Source: Chloroflexota bacterium (GTDB lineage Bacteria; Chloroflexota; Anaerolineae; Anaerolineales; Villigracilaceae). Taken from it: a stretch of DNA of 64,000 nucleotides. Position numbers and translations under genes: made by a program. Below, piece after piece: positions 15,726 through 25,390 of this stretch; the stretch's first letter is position 1; every line of letters begins with the position of its first letter. The stretch lies in contig JACRBI010000038.1 in NCBI GenBank assembly GCA_016234495.1, forward strand, positions 62,001-126,000, given 5' to 3'. The notes under the pieces are model-generated. The model saw only the letters and a program-made list of their open reading frames with translations, ran no database searches and was not told the DNA's origin.

Positions 15726-18700
15726 ATGGCAAGAAATAAATTTCTAAATGTTTTGACCTCAGCCATGGTGATTTTTTCCCTCATCTTCGGAGGAAACTAC
15801 ACCACGGTGAGCGCGAAACAAAAAGGTCCGAGGCTTCCGCAAGGCAAAGCCATGACGCCGATCCAGAGGTTTGCGCAAGTTGGGGCGCAAACTCAAGACG
15901 CGCTCACATCCTTTCAACAAGACGCGCCCCAGCGCAGAATGACACCTGCTGAACGTCAAGCTGCTGCTGACCGCGCCGCGGCGCTTGGTCAGTTGCCAGG
16001 TCTTGCGGCGCCATTGCCTGTTGTCAGGTCAGGCAAGCGCGGCCCGGCGGTTGATCCGAGCGTGACCCCGCATTACTTCGGACCATTTGCCAACTATGCC
16101 AACAGCCCAATGCCCAAAGGCGGGATTGGCAGCATCGCAGTTGATGACGGCGGTACTGGTTATTCTGCCACACCCACCGTCACCGTTTTGGATGTGTACG
16201 GTACAGGCCTGGATGCTACAGCCACAGCAACAGTCGTTGGCGGTGTCATTACCGGCATTACGGTCAACACCAGTGGCGCAGACTATACAGCGCCCATCGT
16301 TATTATTGATGATGTGACCGGTACAGGCGCCGCTGCGACCCCGGTTCTTGATCCTCTCAGCCTTACCGGCGGTATCCGCAAGTTCGTAGATGCCGTACCC
16401 GGCTTGACTCCGGCCGGCGCGAACGGACTTGGGAACTACATTCCAGTCGCCGTTCCCGATTCGACTACATATGGCCCTGATTTTGTCCTTGCCAATCCCC
16501 ACCCGGACGCAAGGCCTTCACATTATTATGAGATCGCTCTGGTTCAATATACCCAGCAGCTACACAGAGACCTGCCCCCGACCACCTTGCGCGGCTATGT
16601 CCAATTAGAGACAACGCAAGTAACGGGCGCGCATGTTCAACTGTTCTACCCGGATGGCAGCCCCATTTATTACCCCGGAACTGCCAACCCCGTTTTCGCA
16701 GTGGATCAACCCCGTTACCTGGGCCCGACGATCGTTGCTGCGAGCGACACCCCGGTTCGTATCAAATTCTATAACTTCCTGCCGACCGGTGAAGCCGGGG
16801 ATTTATTCATCCCCACCGATACCACCGTCATGGGTGCTGGCGAAGGACCGAAGACCGCCCTAGGCGCTGATTGCGATCCCATGCTTGAAGTTTGTGAAAT
16901 GTACACCCAGAATCGCGCCACCTTGCATCTGCACGGCGGTTTGGTTCCGTGGATCAGCGACGGCACGCCTCATCAGTGGATTACCCCTGCCGGCGAGACC
17001 ACTCAATACCCCAAGGGCGTCAGCGTTTCAAACGTCCCGGATATGGCAGATCCCGGTGATGGCGCTCAAACCTTCTATTACAACAACGCCCAGGGTGCGC
17101 GCCTCATGTTCTACCATGACCACGCCTACGGCATCACCCGTCTGAATGTGTATGCGGGTGAAGCTGCTGGTTACGTCATCACCGACCAGGTCGAAGCAGA
17201 CTTGATCGGCGGCACGAACCTTTCCGGCGTCAACCCTGGTTTGGGCGTATTTTTGCCCGGCGTTGGAACTCCGCTGGTAATTCAAGATAGAACCTTTGTG
17301 GATGCGACCACCATCGCGGCTCAAGACCCGACCTGGAAGTGGGGCACTGGTGCTCCGGACATTACCGGACGCAAAGAGCCCAAGACCGGCGACCTGTGGC
17401 TTCCCTCGGTTTATATGCCGATCCAGAATCCCAACGACCTCGCTGGCGCGAATGCCTATGGCCGTTGGCAATATGGTCCGTGGTTCAATCCGCCTACAGC
17501 CAATGTTGAACATGGCCCGATGCTCAACCCATACTATGATCCGGGATGTGACGGCACAGTTACCTGGTGCGAACCTCAGTTCCAGCCGGCCGTGCCAACT
17601 CCTTCCATGGGTATGGAAGCTTATATGGACACGTCCCTGGTCAACGGCGCGATCTATCCTTTCATGGAAGTAGACCCGTCCACGGTCCGCCTTCGCATTC
17701 TCAACGCGGCGAATGACCGCTTCTATAACTTGCAGATGTACGTCGCTGTTGACGCGAACGATCAGCCCTGCGATGTGGCAACCAACCCCACGCCAGCGGC
17801 TGAAGCCAGCGGCGTAACCTGTACAGAAGTCAAGATGGTGCCAGCCAATGCCACCGCCGGCTTCCCCGCCCTTTGGCCAACTGATGGCCGCGCTGGCGGC
17901 GCGCCAGATCCCGCTTTTGCTGGTCCTGAATGGATCCAGATCGGCACCGAAGGCGGATTCCTGCCTGCTCCGGTCGTGATTCCCCAGCAGCCAATTACCT
18001 GGCAGGGTAACCCCGGCTTCTTCAATGTCGGTAATGTGCTCGATCACTCCCTCCTTTTGGGTAATGCCGAACGCGCCGATGTGCTCGTTGACTTCTCTGC
18101 CTATGCCGGCAAGACCCTTATCCTTTACAACGACGCCCCGACAGCCTTCCCTGCGCTTGACCCGCGCTACGACTATTACTCGGGCAATCCCAGCCAGATG
18201 GATTCCGGCGGCGCTCCCACCACCCAGCGCGGTTACGGCCCCAATACCCGCACCGTGATGCAGATTCGCGTTAGGAACATCGCGCCGTCTGCTGCCTACG
18301 ATGTGGCCGCTCTTGAGACAGTGTGGATGAAGAATATCGCGACAGGCAAAGCCGGCGTCTTCGAAGCGGCTCACCCTGATGAACCAATCATCGTCCCGCA
18401 GGCTGCCTACAACTCTGCTTATGACGCGAACTTCCCGTCAGACGCCCCCAGCCAGTACGTTCAGATCGGCGATTGGAACAAGACCTTTACTCCGATCGGC
18501 TCAACCACCCCGGTCAATATCGTCTTCGAGACAAAAGCCATCCATGATGAAATGGGCGGTGTCTACGACACTGTCTTCGGACGCATGAGCGGTATGCTGG
18601 GTCTTGATATCCCGCAGCCGAACAGTGTAAACCAGAATATTATTCTGTCTGGCTATGCGGCCCCTCCAGTGGATGTTTTAGAAGACACAACCGCCACACA

Positions 18701-21700
18701 GATCGGCGTTCTGGGTGATGGCACTCAGATCTGGAAGATCATGCACAATGGCGTGGATACACACCCGATCCATTGGCACATGTTCAACCTGCAATTGATC
18801 AACCGCGTCGGTTGGGACGGACTCCTCATGCCGCCGGACGCCAACGAACTGGGTTGGAAGGAAACCATCCGCATCAATCCTTTGGAAGATACTATTGTCG
18901 CGATGCGCCCGAAGAAGGCCAAGCAGCCCTTTGAAGTACCAAACAGCATCCGCCCGATTGACCCGACCAAACCCATTGGCGTTGCCTTGGATCGAGGTAT
19001 GCAAGGCATTCTGACACCCGGAAAAGTACAGACCAACGCTCTCAATCATGTGATCAATTATGGCTGGGAATATGTCTGGCACTGCCACATCTTAAGCCAT
19101 GAAGAAATGGACATGATGCACTCAATGGCAGTTGCAGTGAAACCGACTGCGCCCTCCGGCCTGACTGTGACTGGAAGCACGCCAACAACCGTAAGTTTGC
19201 AATGGATGGATAACTCTACCAACGAGACTGAATTCACCTTGCTAAGAACCGGCTCCGGTGGAACGACAAGCATTGTTGTTCCCTCCACATCCGGGCCGAT
19301 CACCGGTGGCTTTGTAACCTACACTGATATCGTACCCGCTGGTTCAGCCAACACCTATCAAGTCATGGCCACCAACATTGTTGGCGACACCTTTATTTAC
19401 GATACTGCCCCGGGCGCGAAGAACTTCCCTGTCAAGAATGTCAGCTCCGGCCCATCAAACAGCACCGCGGGCTCTCTGGCAGTCATGTCGATCACGCGTG
19501 AGGCCCTGGCGGTGAATCCCACCAATGCCGCAAGCGTAAACTTCACAGTGACATTCTCTGAACCTGTGGCTGCTCTTACTGCTGGTGACCTGGCTTTGAC
19601 CAGCGTTGGCACAATTGCCACAGACCTTCCAGCGCCATCTATTACTTCAGTCACTGCGGGACCGTCTGCCACATACACTGTCACGGTTGATACCGGCACT
19701 GGCAGCGGCACGCTCCGCCTTGACCTGGTCAACCCCGCCCTCGGTGGACCCTTCAACACAGGTGAATTCTATACAATCGAGAAGGTCGCACCGGCCGTTC
19801 TTTCAATCGCTCGTGCCTCTGCCAACCCCAGCAGCGGAGCAGGCGTCAATTACACCGTGACCTTCGATAAGGCCGTAACCGGCGTGGACGCAGCCGACTT
19901 CGGTTTTGCCACCACTGGTGATTTTGGCCTGACCACTCCTGCTGTGACCAAGATTACCGGCACCGGCGCAGTCTACACAGTGACCGTTGGTGGATACAAG
20001 ACCAACGCTGGCACGCTCGGACTCAATCTGGTTGACAATGACACCATCAAAGATGCTGCCTTGATCTCGCTAGGCGGTCCTCTCGGTGCAGCCGACGGCA
20101 GTTTCACCGGCGAAATTTACACGGTTGATAACGTTGCGCCGACTGTTGTCTCCAGTGTGCGCGCATCTGGCAACCCGACCAGCACGCCTACTGTGGCCTT
20201 TACAGTGACTTTCTCTGAGGTCGTGACTGGCGTAGACAGGTTTGACTTCAGTTTGAGCCCAACGGTCGCCGGCGCTTCGATTACGAGCGTGGGTGGCACC
20301 GGTGCAACCCGCACAGTTACCGTCAACACAGGGACTGGCAGCGGCACTCTCCGCCTGAATGTGTTGGATAACGACACGATCGTGGACGGATATTTCAACC
20401 AGTTGAACGGCACCACAACAGGTACCACCTTCACTGCTGGCGAAAGCTATACCGTTGATAAGGTCCCGCCGACGGTTGTATCGATCGTTCGCTCCTCCAC
20501 CAACCCGAGCGGCGCAACCACTGTCAACTTTATAGTAACCTTCTCCAAGATCGTGACCGGTGTGGATAGATTTGACTTCAACCTGGTCAATGGCGGAACA
20601 ACTGTCATCGGCGCTGATATTGTCAGCGTGGGAGGCACGGGCGCTGTCCGTACCGTTACCGTCGATACAGGCACTGGCTCAGGCACGCTGCGTCTGGACC
20701 TGATTGATAATGACACGATTAAGAGCGAAACACTCATCGCACTGGGTGGGGCTGGATTGGTCAACGGCGATTTCGCACTCGGCGAATCGTATACGATCGA
20801 CAAGGAGCCCCCGACGGTGGTTTCGATCAACCGCTCCTCAACGAGCCCGTCGGCCGCTTCAAGCGTGAACTACATTGTCACGTTCTCGAAATCGGTGATC
20901 GGTGTTGACATCGCAGACTTTAGCCTGCTCAATGCAGAAACAACTGTTACTGGCGCCTCCGTCACTTCTGTGACAGGCACCGGGCTGACCCGTACCGTGA
21001 CCGTCAATTCAGGCACCGACTCCGGCACGCTACGTCTGGATCTGGTTGACAACGACACCATCATGGACGCAACCGGCAATCCTTTGGGTGGCGCAGGCGG
21101 CATCTTGGATGGCAGCTTCACGGGTCAAGTCTACACGTTCGATAAGACTGCCCCGACCGTAGTCTCGATCAACCGCTCTTCAACCGACCCGTCCGGTGCG
21201 TCTACCGTGAACTATACAGTTACCTTCTCCGAAGTAGTGATAGGCGTGGATAAGTTTGACTTCAGCCTTACCAACGCCGGAACAACAGTCATTGGCGCCT
21301 CCGTCACATCTGTGGGTGGCACAGGCCTGACCCGCACCGTGACCGTCAATACAGGCACAGGCTCCGGCACACTGCGTTTGGATTTGGTCGATAACAATAC
21401 CATCAAGGATTCGCTTCTGAATGTTTTGGGCGGCCCGGCTGGCAACCCGGTTGGTGACTTCACCGGCGAGATGTACACGATCGTCAAGAACCCGCCGTAC
21501 GTCGTCTCGATTACCCGCGCCAATACGAATCCCACCAGGGAAAACCAGGTGAACTTCATAGTGACGTTCTCTGAATCAGTAACGGGTGTGGATGCGGCGG
21601 ACTTTAGCGTGGTCAATGCCGGAACAACCGTCACAGGCGCAGTTGTCAGGACGGTTTCTGGAACAGGCGCCACCCGCACGATCAGGGTCGACCCGACCGG

Positions 21701-22202
21701 TACTGTTGATCCGCTGGCTGAGTTCGGTACGCTGCGCCTCGACCTGATCGACAACGATACCATCAAGAATACCGCGCTCACCCCGTTGGGCGGATCTCTC
21801 GGCGAGCCAAACGGCAGCTTCACGACCGGCCAGTTCTATACGATTGATAAGAAGGCTCCGACCGTGCTCTCGATCACCCGCGTCAACGCAGACCCAACCG
21901 CCGCGGCGACCGTAACCTTCCTGGTGACCTTCTCTGAAGGTGTGACCGGCGTGGATCGCACTGATTTCACTCTGGCCAATGCTGGCACGACTGTTGTCGG
22001 CGCTACAATCGCCAGTGTCGGCGGCGTCAATGGAACGAACACTCGCACGGTTATCGTGAATACGGGCACCGGAGCGGGCACGCTGCGCCTTGACCTGATC
22101 GATAACGACAGCATTCGCGACACAGCCCTGAACCGTCTCGGCGGAACAGGCGCGGGCACTGGCAACTTCACCACAGGAGACTTCTATACCTTTGTTCGCT
22201 AG
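15726..22202 (+). CDS. Giant secreted multicopper oxidase with FnIII-like domain and eight Ig-like repeats
   Basis: The 2158-residue protein starts with a Sec-type signal peptide (residues 1-30, ending TVSA). Four copper motifs of the multicopper oxidase family are in order: TLHLHGG (about 399), FYHDHAYG (about 461), THPIHWHMF (about 1012) and WHCHILSHEEMDMMHSM (about 1117). The HCH motif with a Met five residues after the last His would form a type 1 site, and all ligands appear present. A glycine-rich beta segment (residues 138-210) precedes the oxidase. A fibronectin III-like domain (about 1138-1240) follows. Eight tandem repeats of about 106-122 residues then run to the end, each with P-T-V-V-S-I-x-R, V-x-F-x-V-T-F-S and G-T-L-R-L-D-L-x-D-N-D motifs. 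There is no membrane anchor. Oxidases of this type act on metals (Mn, Fe) or phenols; the substrate is unknown. SD AAAGGAG precedes the start. Confidence 0.92.
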   Translation: MARNKFLNVLTSAMVIFSLIFGGNYTTVSAKQKGPRLPQGKAMTPIQRFAQVGAQTQDALTSFQQDAPQRRMTPAERQAAADRAAALGQLPGLAAPLPVVRSGKRGPAVDPSVTPHYFGPFANYANSPMPKGGIGSIAVDDGGTGYSATPTVTVLDVYGTGLDATATATVVGGVITGITVNTSGADYTAPIVIIDDVTGTGAAATPVLDPLSLTGGIRKFVDAVPGLTPAGANGLGNYIPVAVPDSTTYGPDFVLANPHPDARPSHYYEIALVQYTQQLHRDLPPTTLRGYVQLETTQVTGAHVQLFYPDGSPIYYPGTANPVFAVDQPRYLGPTIVAASDTPVRIKFYNFLPTGEAGDLFIPTDTTVMGAGEGPKTALGADCDPMLEVCEMYTQNRATLHLHGGLVPWISDGTPHQWITPAGETTQYPKGVSVSNVPDMADPGDGAQTFYYNNAQGARLMFYHDHAYGITRLNVYAGEAAGYVITDQVEADLIGGTNLSGVNPGLGVFLPGVGTPLVIQDRTFVDATTIAAQDPTWKWGTGAPDITGRKEPKTGDLWLPSVYMPIQNPNDLAGANAYGRWQYGPWFNPPTANVEHGPMLNPYYDPGCDGTVTWCEPQFQPAVPTPSMGMEAYMDTSLVNGAIYPFMEVDPSTVRLRILNAANDRFYNLQMYVAVDANDQPCDVATNPTPAAEASGVTCTEVKMVPANATAGFPALWPTDGRAGGAPDPAFAGPEWIQIGTEGGFLPAPVVIPQQPITWQGNPGFFNVGNVLDHSLLLGNAERADVLVDFSAYAGKTLILYNDAPTAFPALDPRYDYYSGNPSQMDSGGAPTTQRGYGPNTRTVMQIRVRNIAPSAAYDVAALETVWMKNIATGKAGVFEAAHPDEPIIVPQAAYNSAYDANFPSDAPSQYVQIGDWNKTFTPIGSTTPVNIVFETKAIHDEMGGVYDTVFGRMSGMLGLDIPQPNSVNQNIILSGYAAPPVDVLEDTTATQIGVLGDGTQIWKIMHNGVDTHPIHWHMFNLQLINRVGWDGLLMPPDANELGWKETIRINPLEDTIVAMRPKKAKQPFEVPNSIRPIDPTKPIGVALDRGMQGILTPGKVQTNALNHVINYGWEYVWHCHILSHEEMDMMHSMAVAVKPTAPSGLTVTGSTPTTVSLQWMDNSTNETEFTLLRTGSGGTTSIVVPSTSGPITGGFVTYTDIVPAGSANTYQVMATNIVGDTFIYDTAPGAKNFPVKNVSSGPSNSTAGSLAVMSITREALAVNPTNAASVNFTVTFSEPVAALTAGDLALTSVGTIATDLPAPSITSVTAGPSATYTVTVDTGTGSGTLRLDLVNPALGGPFNTGEFYTIEKVAPAVLSIARASANPSSGAGVNYTVTFDKAVTGVDAADFGFATTGDFGLTTPAVTKITGTGAVYTVTVGGYKTNAGTLGLNLVDNDTIKDAALISLGGPLGAADGSFTGEIYTVDNVAPTVVSSVRASGNPTSTPTVAFTVTFSEVVTGVDRFDFSLSPTVAGASITSVGGTGATRTVTVNTGTGSGTLRLNVLDNDTIVDGYFNQLNGTTTGTTFTAGESYTVDKVPPTVVSIVRSSTNPSGATTVNFIVTFSKIVTGVDRFDFNLVNGGTTVIGADIVSVGGTGAVRTVTVDTGTGSGTLRLDLIDNDTIKSETLIALGGAGLVNGDFALGESYTIDKEPPTVVSINRSSTSPSAASSVNYIVTFSKSVIGVDIADFSLLNAETTVTGASVTSVTGTGLTRTVTVNSGTDSGTLRLDLVDNDTIMDATGNPLGGAGGILDGSFTGQVYTFDKTAPTVVSINRSSTDPSGASTVNYTVTFSEVVIGVDKFDFSLTNAGTTVIGASVTSVGGTGLTRTVTVNTGTGSGTLRLDLVDNNTIKDSLLNVLGGPAGNPVGDFTGEMYTIVKNPPYVVSITRANTNPTRENQVNFIVTFSESVTGVDAADFSVVNAGTTVTGAVVRTVSGTGATRTIRVDPTGTVDPLAEFGTLRLDLIDNDTIKNTALTPLGGSLGEPNGSFTTGQFYTIDKKAPTVLSITRVNADPTAAATVTFLVTFSEGVTGVDRTDFTLANAGTTVVGATIASVGGVNGTNTRTVIVNTGTGAGTLRLDLIDNDSIRDTALNRLGGTGAGTGNFTTGDFYTFVR
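19470..22200 (+). repeat. Tandem intragenic repeats (eight units of about 320-365 bp)
   Basis: Units start near 19470, 19789, 20137, 20466, 20808, 21150, 21490 and 21855. Units 4 to 6 are the most alike (P-P-T-V-V-S-I-x-R-S-S-T; ACAGGCACTGGCTCAGGCAC-type DNA in the second half), which points to recent duplication or gene conversion in the centre of the array. Confidence 0.85.
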
Positions 22203-22241
22203 TTCGATTTTGAACCTGGGGTTTTGTTTTCAGGTGTAATA

Positions 22242-22286
22242 AAAATAGTATCCGAGTTCTCAGACAGGGGATTCGGATACTATTTT
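22242..22286 (+). terminator. Terminator after the multicopper oxidase gene
   Basis: The 14-bp perfect inverted repeat AAAATAGTATCCGA / TCGGATACTATTTT closes a 17-base loop and ends in a T run. The 210 bases from here to the next gene carry no gene; a short imperfect hairpin (AGTCCTAAA / TTTAGACT) lies near 22330-22350 in the leader of the exopolysaccharide operon. Confidence 0.8.
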
Positions 22287-22499
22287 CTGATTTATTTTTA
22301 TCTTTGCAGAAACCGCTCCTGCGACCAAAGTCCTAAATTTTTTAGACTAAGGTCAGGGTAGATTCTCCATCTTTGTCCATGTCGCCCAGGTTGATTGTAG
22401 GATATTATTTTTACATTTACCGTATAACGCTTAAGTGAATCTGGTAACCCACTTTAGAGTAATCTGGATTTTTTCTCCAACGTATGCCAGGAGACAGAT

Positions 22500-23975
22500 A
22501 TGAACTGGACTTTTGTTGATACTCAAAAAAAGCATAGTGTAGAGCTGTTTGAAATGAGGACCAAACCGTTGATCGATCATCGCGGCCGCATGTTTGGCGT
22601 CACGCTCTTTAGCGATTTGAGCGCTCTCATCCTGGCTGTTCTTTCCGTCCATTGGGGATTATCCTTGGCTGCTTTGTATAGCGGCAGCGGCGTAAGTGAA
22701 ATTGACCATGTTTTGTTTGTAATGATTTGTTTATCACTATTCATGGCCACTAACCTGTATCCCGGCATCGGCCTTAACCCTGCCATGGAAATGAAAACTG
22801 TCACGCAGTTGACCGTGCTTGGGTTTCTGATCGTGTTCAGTTTTGACATGATCCGCGTTCCGTCGTGGTCAATCGACAAATTGATGTTGATCCTGATCAG
22901 TGGATTATCTGCCCCCTTCATATTGGGCATGCGCTGGTTGACGCGAATCATCGCTGTGAAGCTGGGTGTGTGGGGGGAACCTGTTGTTGTGATAGCCGGC
23001 AGGGACAGAGTCTCGGACATGACAAATTACTTTAACTATCGCCGCCGGCTTGGTTTTTTGCCAGTACTGGGTGTCACCGAAAAGGCCGGAAGCCACGCTT
23101 CTTCTGCGGTGCAGATCATGGAGGTGGAAGACCTGCTGAAACTGCCGCATGGATATTTTTTCAACAAGGGCATCCACACCGTGCTTGTGAGCACCCAGAT
23201 TGGTTCTGAATTATCCCGCTCAAAAATTAATCACGACCTGCTCCAAAAGTTCAAGCGCATGATCTTTGTCTCAGATATGGATTGGCTGGAAGGCGTCTCG
23301 ATCGCTTATCATGACTTTGAAGGCATGATCGGGATGGAGGCGCAGCAAAACTTCCTTGCGCCGATACATATTTTTCTGAAACGCGCCATGGATATCCTTC
23401 TGGCTGGCATGCTGATGGTCTTGCTCCTGCCTGTTTTCTTTCTAACCGCCTTGTTGATCCGCCTGGATTCGCCCGGGCCGGCAATTTACAAACAGGAGCG
23501 TATCGGCAGGAATGGCCGCAGGATCCGTATTCAAAAATTCCGCAGTATGCAGGTCGGCGCCGATCAAATTCTGGCTGATTACCTTGCCGCCAATCCGCAG
23601 GCCCGCAGGGAATGGGACGAGACTCAGAAGCTGCGTGACGATCCGCGCATCACGCGTGTGGGGAAGTGGTTGCGCAAACTCAGCGTGGATGAAATACCCC
23701 AGTTGTTCAACATCCTGGTTGGCGATATGAGTTTGGTCGGTCCCCGCCCGATCGTAGAAAATGAGGTGAAGCGCTACAAGGATAATTTTGATGTCTATAG
23801 CACAGTCCGCCCTGGCATTACTGGAATGTGGCAGGTTTCTGGTCGTAACAATACCACCTATGACGAGCGGGTGATGTATGATGTCTATTATGTCCGCAAC
23901 TGGTCTGTCTGGCTTGATGTTTATATCCTGTTCCGTACGATTTGGGTTGTTTTGGGCAGGCATGGAGCGTATTAA
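22500..23975 (+). CDS. Polyprenyl-phosphate sugar phosphotransferase (WbaP/exopolysaccharide initiating enzyme)
   Basis: The 491-residue enzyme would transfer a sugar-1-phosphate to undecaprenyl phosphate and so start exopolysaccharide repeat units. The N-terminal half has four membrane segments followed by a Rossmann-like domain (GEPVVVIAGRDRVSDM). The C-terminal bacterial sugar transferase domain begins with membrane segment LKRAMDILLAGMLMVLLLPVFF and has the family motifs DSPGPAIYKQERIGRNGR, KFRSM, LRKLSVDEIPQLFNIL, SLVGPRP and VRPGITGMWQVSGRN. The start has a good AGGAGA site. It is the first gene of a plus-strand run continuing to 38200. The sugar cannot be inferred. Confidence 0.93.
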   Translation: MNWTFVDTQKKHSVELFEMRTKPLIDHRGRMFGVTLFSDLSALILAVLSVHWGLSLAALYSGSGVSEIDHVLFVMICLSLFMATNLYPGIGLNPAMEMKTVTQLTVLGFLIVFSFDMIRVPSWSIDKLMLILISGLSAPFILGMRWLTRIIAVKLGVWGEPVVVIAGRDRVSDMTNYFNYRRRLGFLPVLGVTEKAGSHASSAVQIMEVEDLLKLPHGYFFNKGIHTVLVSTQIGSELSRSKINHDLLQKFKRMIFVSDMDWLEGVSIAYHDFEGMIGMEAQQNFLAPIHIFLKRAMDILLAGMLMVLLLPVFFLTALLIRLDSPGPAIYKQERIGRNGRRIRIQKFRSMQVGADQILADYLAANPQARREWDETQKLRDDPRITRVGKWLRKLSVDEIPQLFNILVGDMSLVGPRPIVENEVKRYKDNFDVYSTVRPGITGMWQVSGRNNTTYDERVMYDVYYVRNWSVWLDVYILFRTIWVVLGRHGAY

Positions 23976-23984
23976 AGGCTATTC

Positions 23985-25352
23985 ATGATAAAAACTCCCG
24001 CCCGTTTTGCGGTTTATGAAACAACCATTGCCGTAAAACGACTCATTGAAAAATTGCTCAACCATCGAAAGGTCGTGCGCAACGGCGCTTTCGGCCTGTT
24101 GGATTTTTTTGCATCCTCCTTTTTAACGTTGATAGTCACTCCCTTGCTGGTATACAAATTAGGAGTTGAACAATTTGGTTTATGGAGCGTCAGCAATGCG
24201 CTTCTGGGAATGCTGGGTATTTTTAATTTTGGCCTGGCTCCCACCATCATAAAATACGTTGCCGAATATTGGTCGAAAAAGGATGTCGAAGGAACGGCAG
24301 GTATTATTTCCGCTGCGCTGGTTTTGAACCTGACTCTGGCTGTGTTGATCAGCCTTCTGCTTTTTGTTTTTTCGCCTTTATTATCCGGCTTGTTTTTAAA
24401 GGAAACCGTCACAGATGCCCAAATCCAAGAGGTGATTCGTATTACGATCTGGGGCTTTGCACCGATGACGATCCGTAATGCCATGTTGGCGGTTTCAAAG
24501 GGTTTTCAGGATTTCAAAGTTGTCACACTTTTTGGAATATGGACAAACTTATTCCTGAATGGGTTCGCCATTCTGATCGCGGTAGTTGACGGGGATGTGT
24601 ATAAAATGACAGTCTCGATGGTGGTCATTTTGTGGGGATCATGTTTTGCGGCGATCATCGTGACCGGAAACAAAATCCGCGCGATGAAAATCCCGCCTCA
24701 TTACCTAAAGATCAGGCTGAGATTCATAAAGGAGATTTACCAGTTCTCGGTCTTTGTCGGCCTGACCAGTGTCGGCAGTGTGGTATTTAGTTTTGCCGAC
24801 CGCCTGGCAGTCGGCGCTCTGCTTGGCCTGACAGCCGTCAGTTATTACACCATTGCGATTGGTGTTGCCAATAAATTCCTTGCCGTTTCAACGGCTGTGA
24901 CGCAAGCCTTGGTGCCTGCCTTCAGCGCCTGGAAGCAGGAGTTGAAGGCCTCTGAAATTTCCCAAAAACTGACAACTGCGATTGCAGCCGTATCCATCCC
25001 CATCCTTGGGGCTGCAAGCCTGCTTCTTTTCTTTTCCCGCCCGTTGATGGTTCTATGGTTGGGCGAGTCAGTCGGGACGGCTGTTTTACCGAGCCTGCGG
25101 ATTCTGGTGGTAATATATGCCAGCGTGTCATGCATTGCGCCGGCCTATCAAGCCGCAAATGCGCTTGGGTATCCGTGGATCAATACCGCAGGATCTTTGT
25201 TAATGGGTTCATTTACCATCATACTAATTATTATCCTTGGCGGAAAACTCGGCCTGCCCGGAGCCGCGCTGGCGAACGGGGCGATCGGCGTTTTATTTAT
25301 CATTCCTGTTTACGTTTATCGTAACCTTCGAACTGGCCAGTCCCTCAGATGA
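23985..25352 (+). CDS. Polysaccharide flippase (Wzx-like, MATE/MVF fold)
   Basis: The 455-residue protein has about 12-14 membrane segments. It starts like O-antigen/teichoic-acid translocases (RNGAFGLLDFFASSFLTLIVTPLLVYKLGVEQFGLW). A central repeat begins VGLTSVGSVVFSFADRLAVGALLG and the protein ends PGAALANGAIGVLFIIPVYVY. It would flip the undecaprenyl-linked repeat unit across the membrane. It follows the initiating transferase by 9 bp. Confidence 0.9.
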   Translation: MIKTPARFAVYETTIAVKRLIEKLLNHRKVVRNGAFGLLDFFASSFLTLIVTPLLVYKLGVEQFGLWSVSNALLGMLGIFNFGLAPTIIKYVAEYWSKKDVEGTAGIISAALVLNLTLAVLISLLLFVFSPLLSGLFLKETVTDAQIQEVIRITIWGFAPMTIRNAMLAVSKGFQDFKVVTLFGIWTNLFLNGFAILIAVVDGDVYKMTVSMVVILWGSCFAAIIVTGNKIRAMKIPPHYLKIRLRFIKEIYQFSVFVGLTSVGSVVFSFADRLAVGALLGLTAVSYYTIAIGVANKFLAVSTAVTQALVPAFSAWKQELKASEISQKLTTAIAAVSIPILGAASLLLFFSRPLMVLWLGESVGTAVLPSLRILVVIYASVSCIAPAYQAANALGYPWINTAGSLLMGSFTIILIIILGGKLGLPGAALANGAIGVLFIIPVYVYRNLRTGQSLR

Positions 25353-25390
25353 GGCGCGTCTTGCAGGGAGCCGGTGACACTTAAGAGGCA

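Noticed and set aside
16029-18374. Long minus-strand frames opposite the multicopper oxidase
   Set aside because: They are antisense shadows of a high-GC coding strand; the plus frame has signal peptide and copper motifs.
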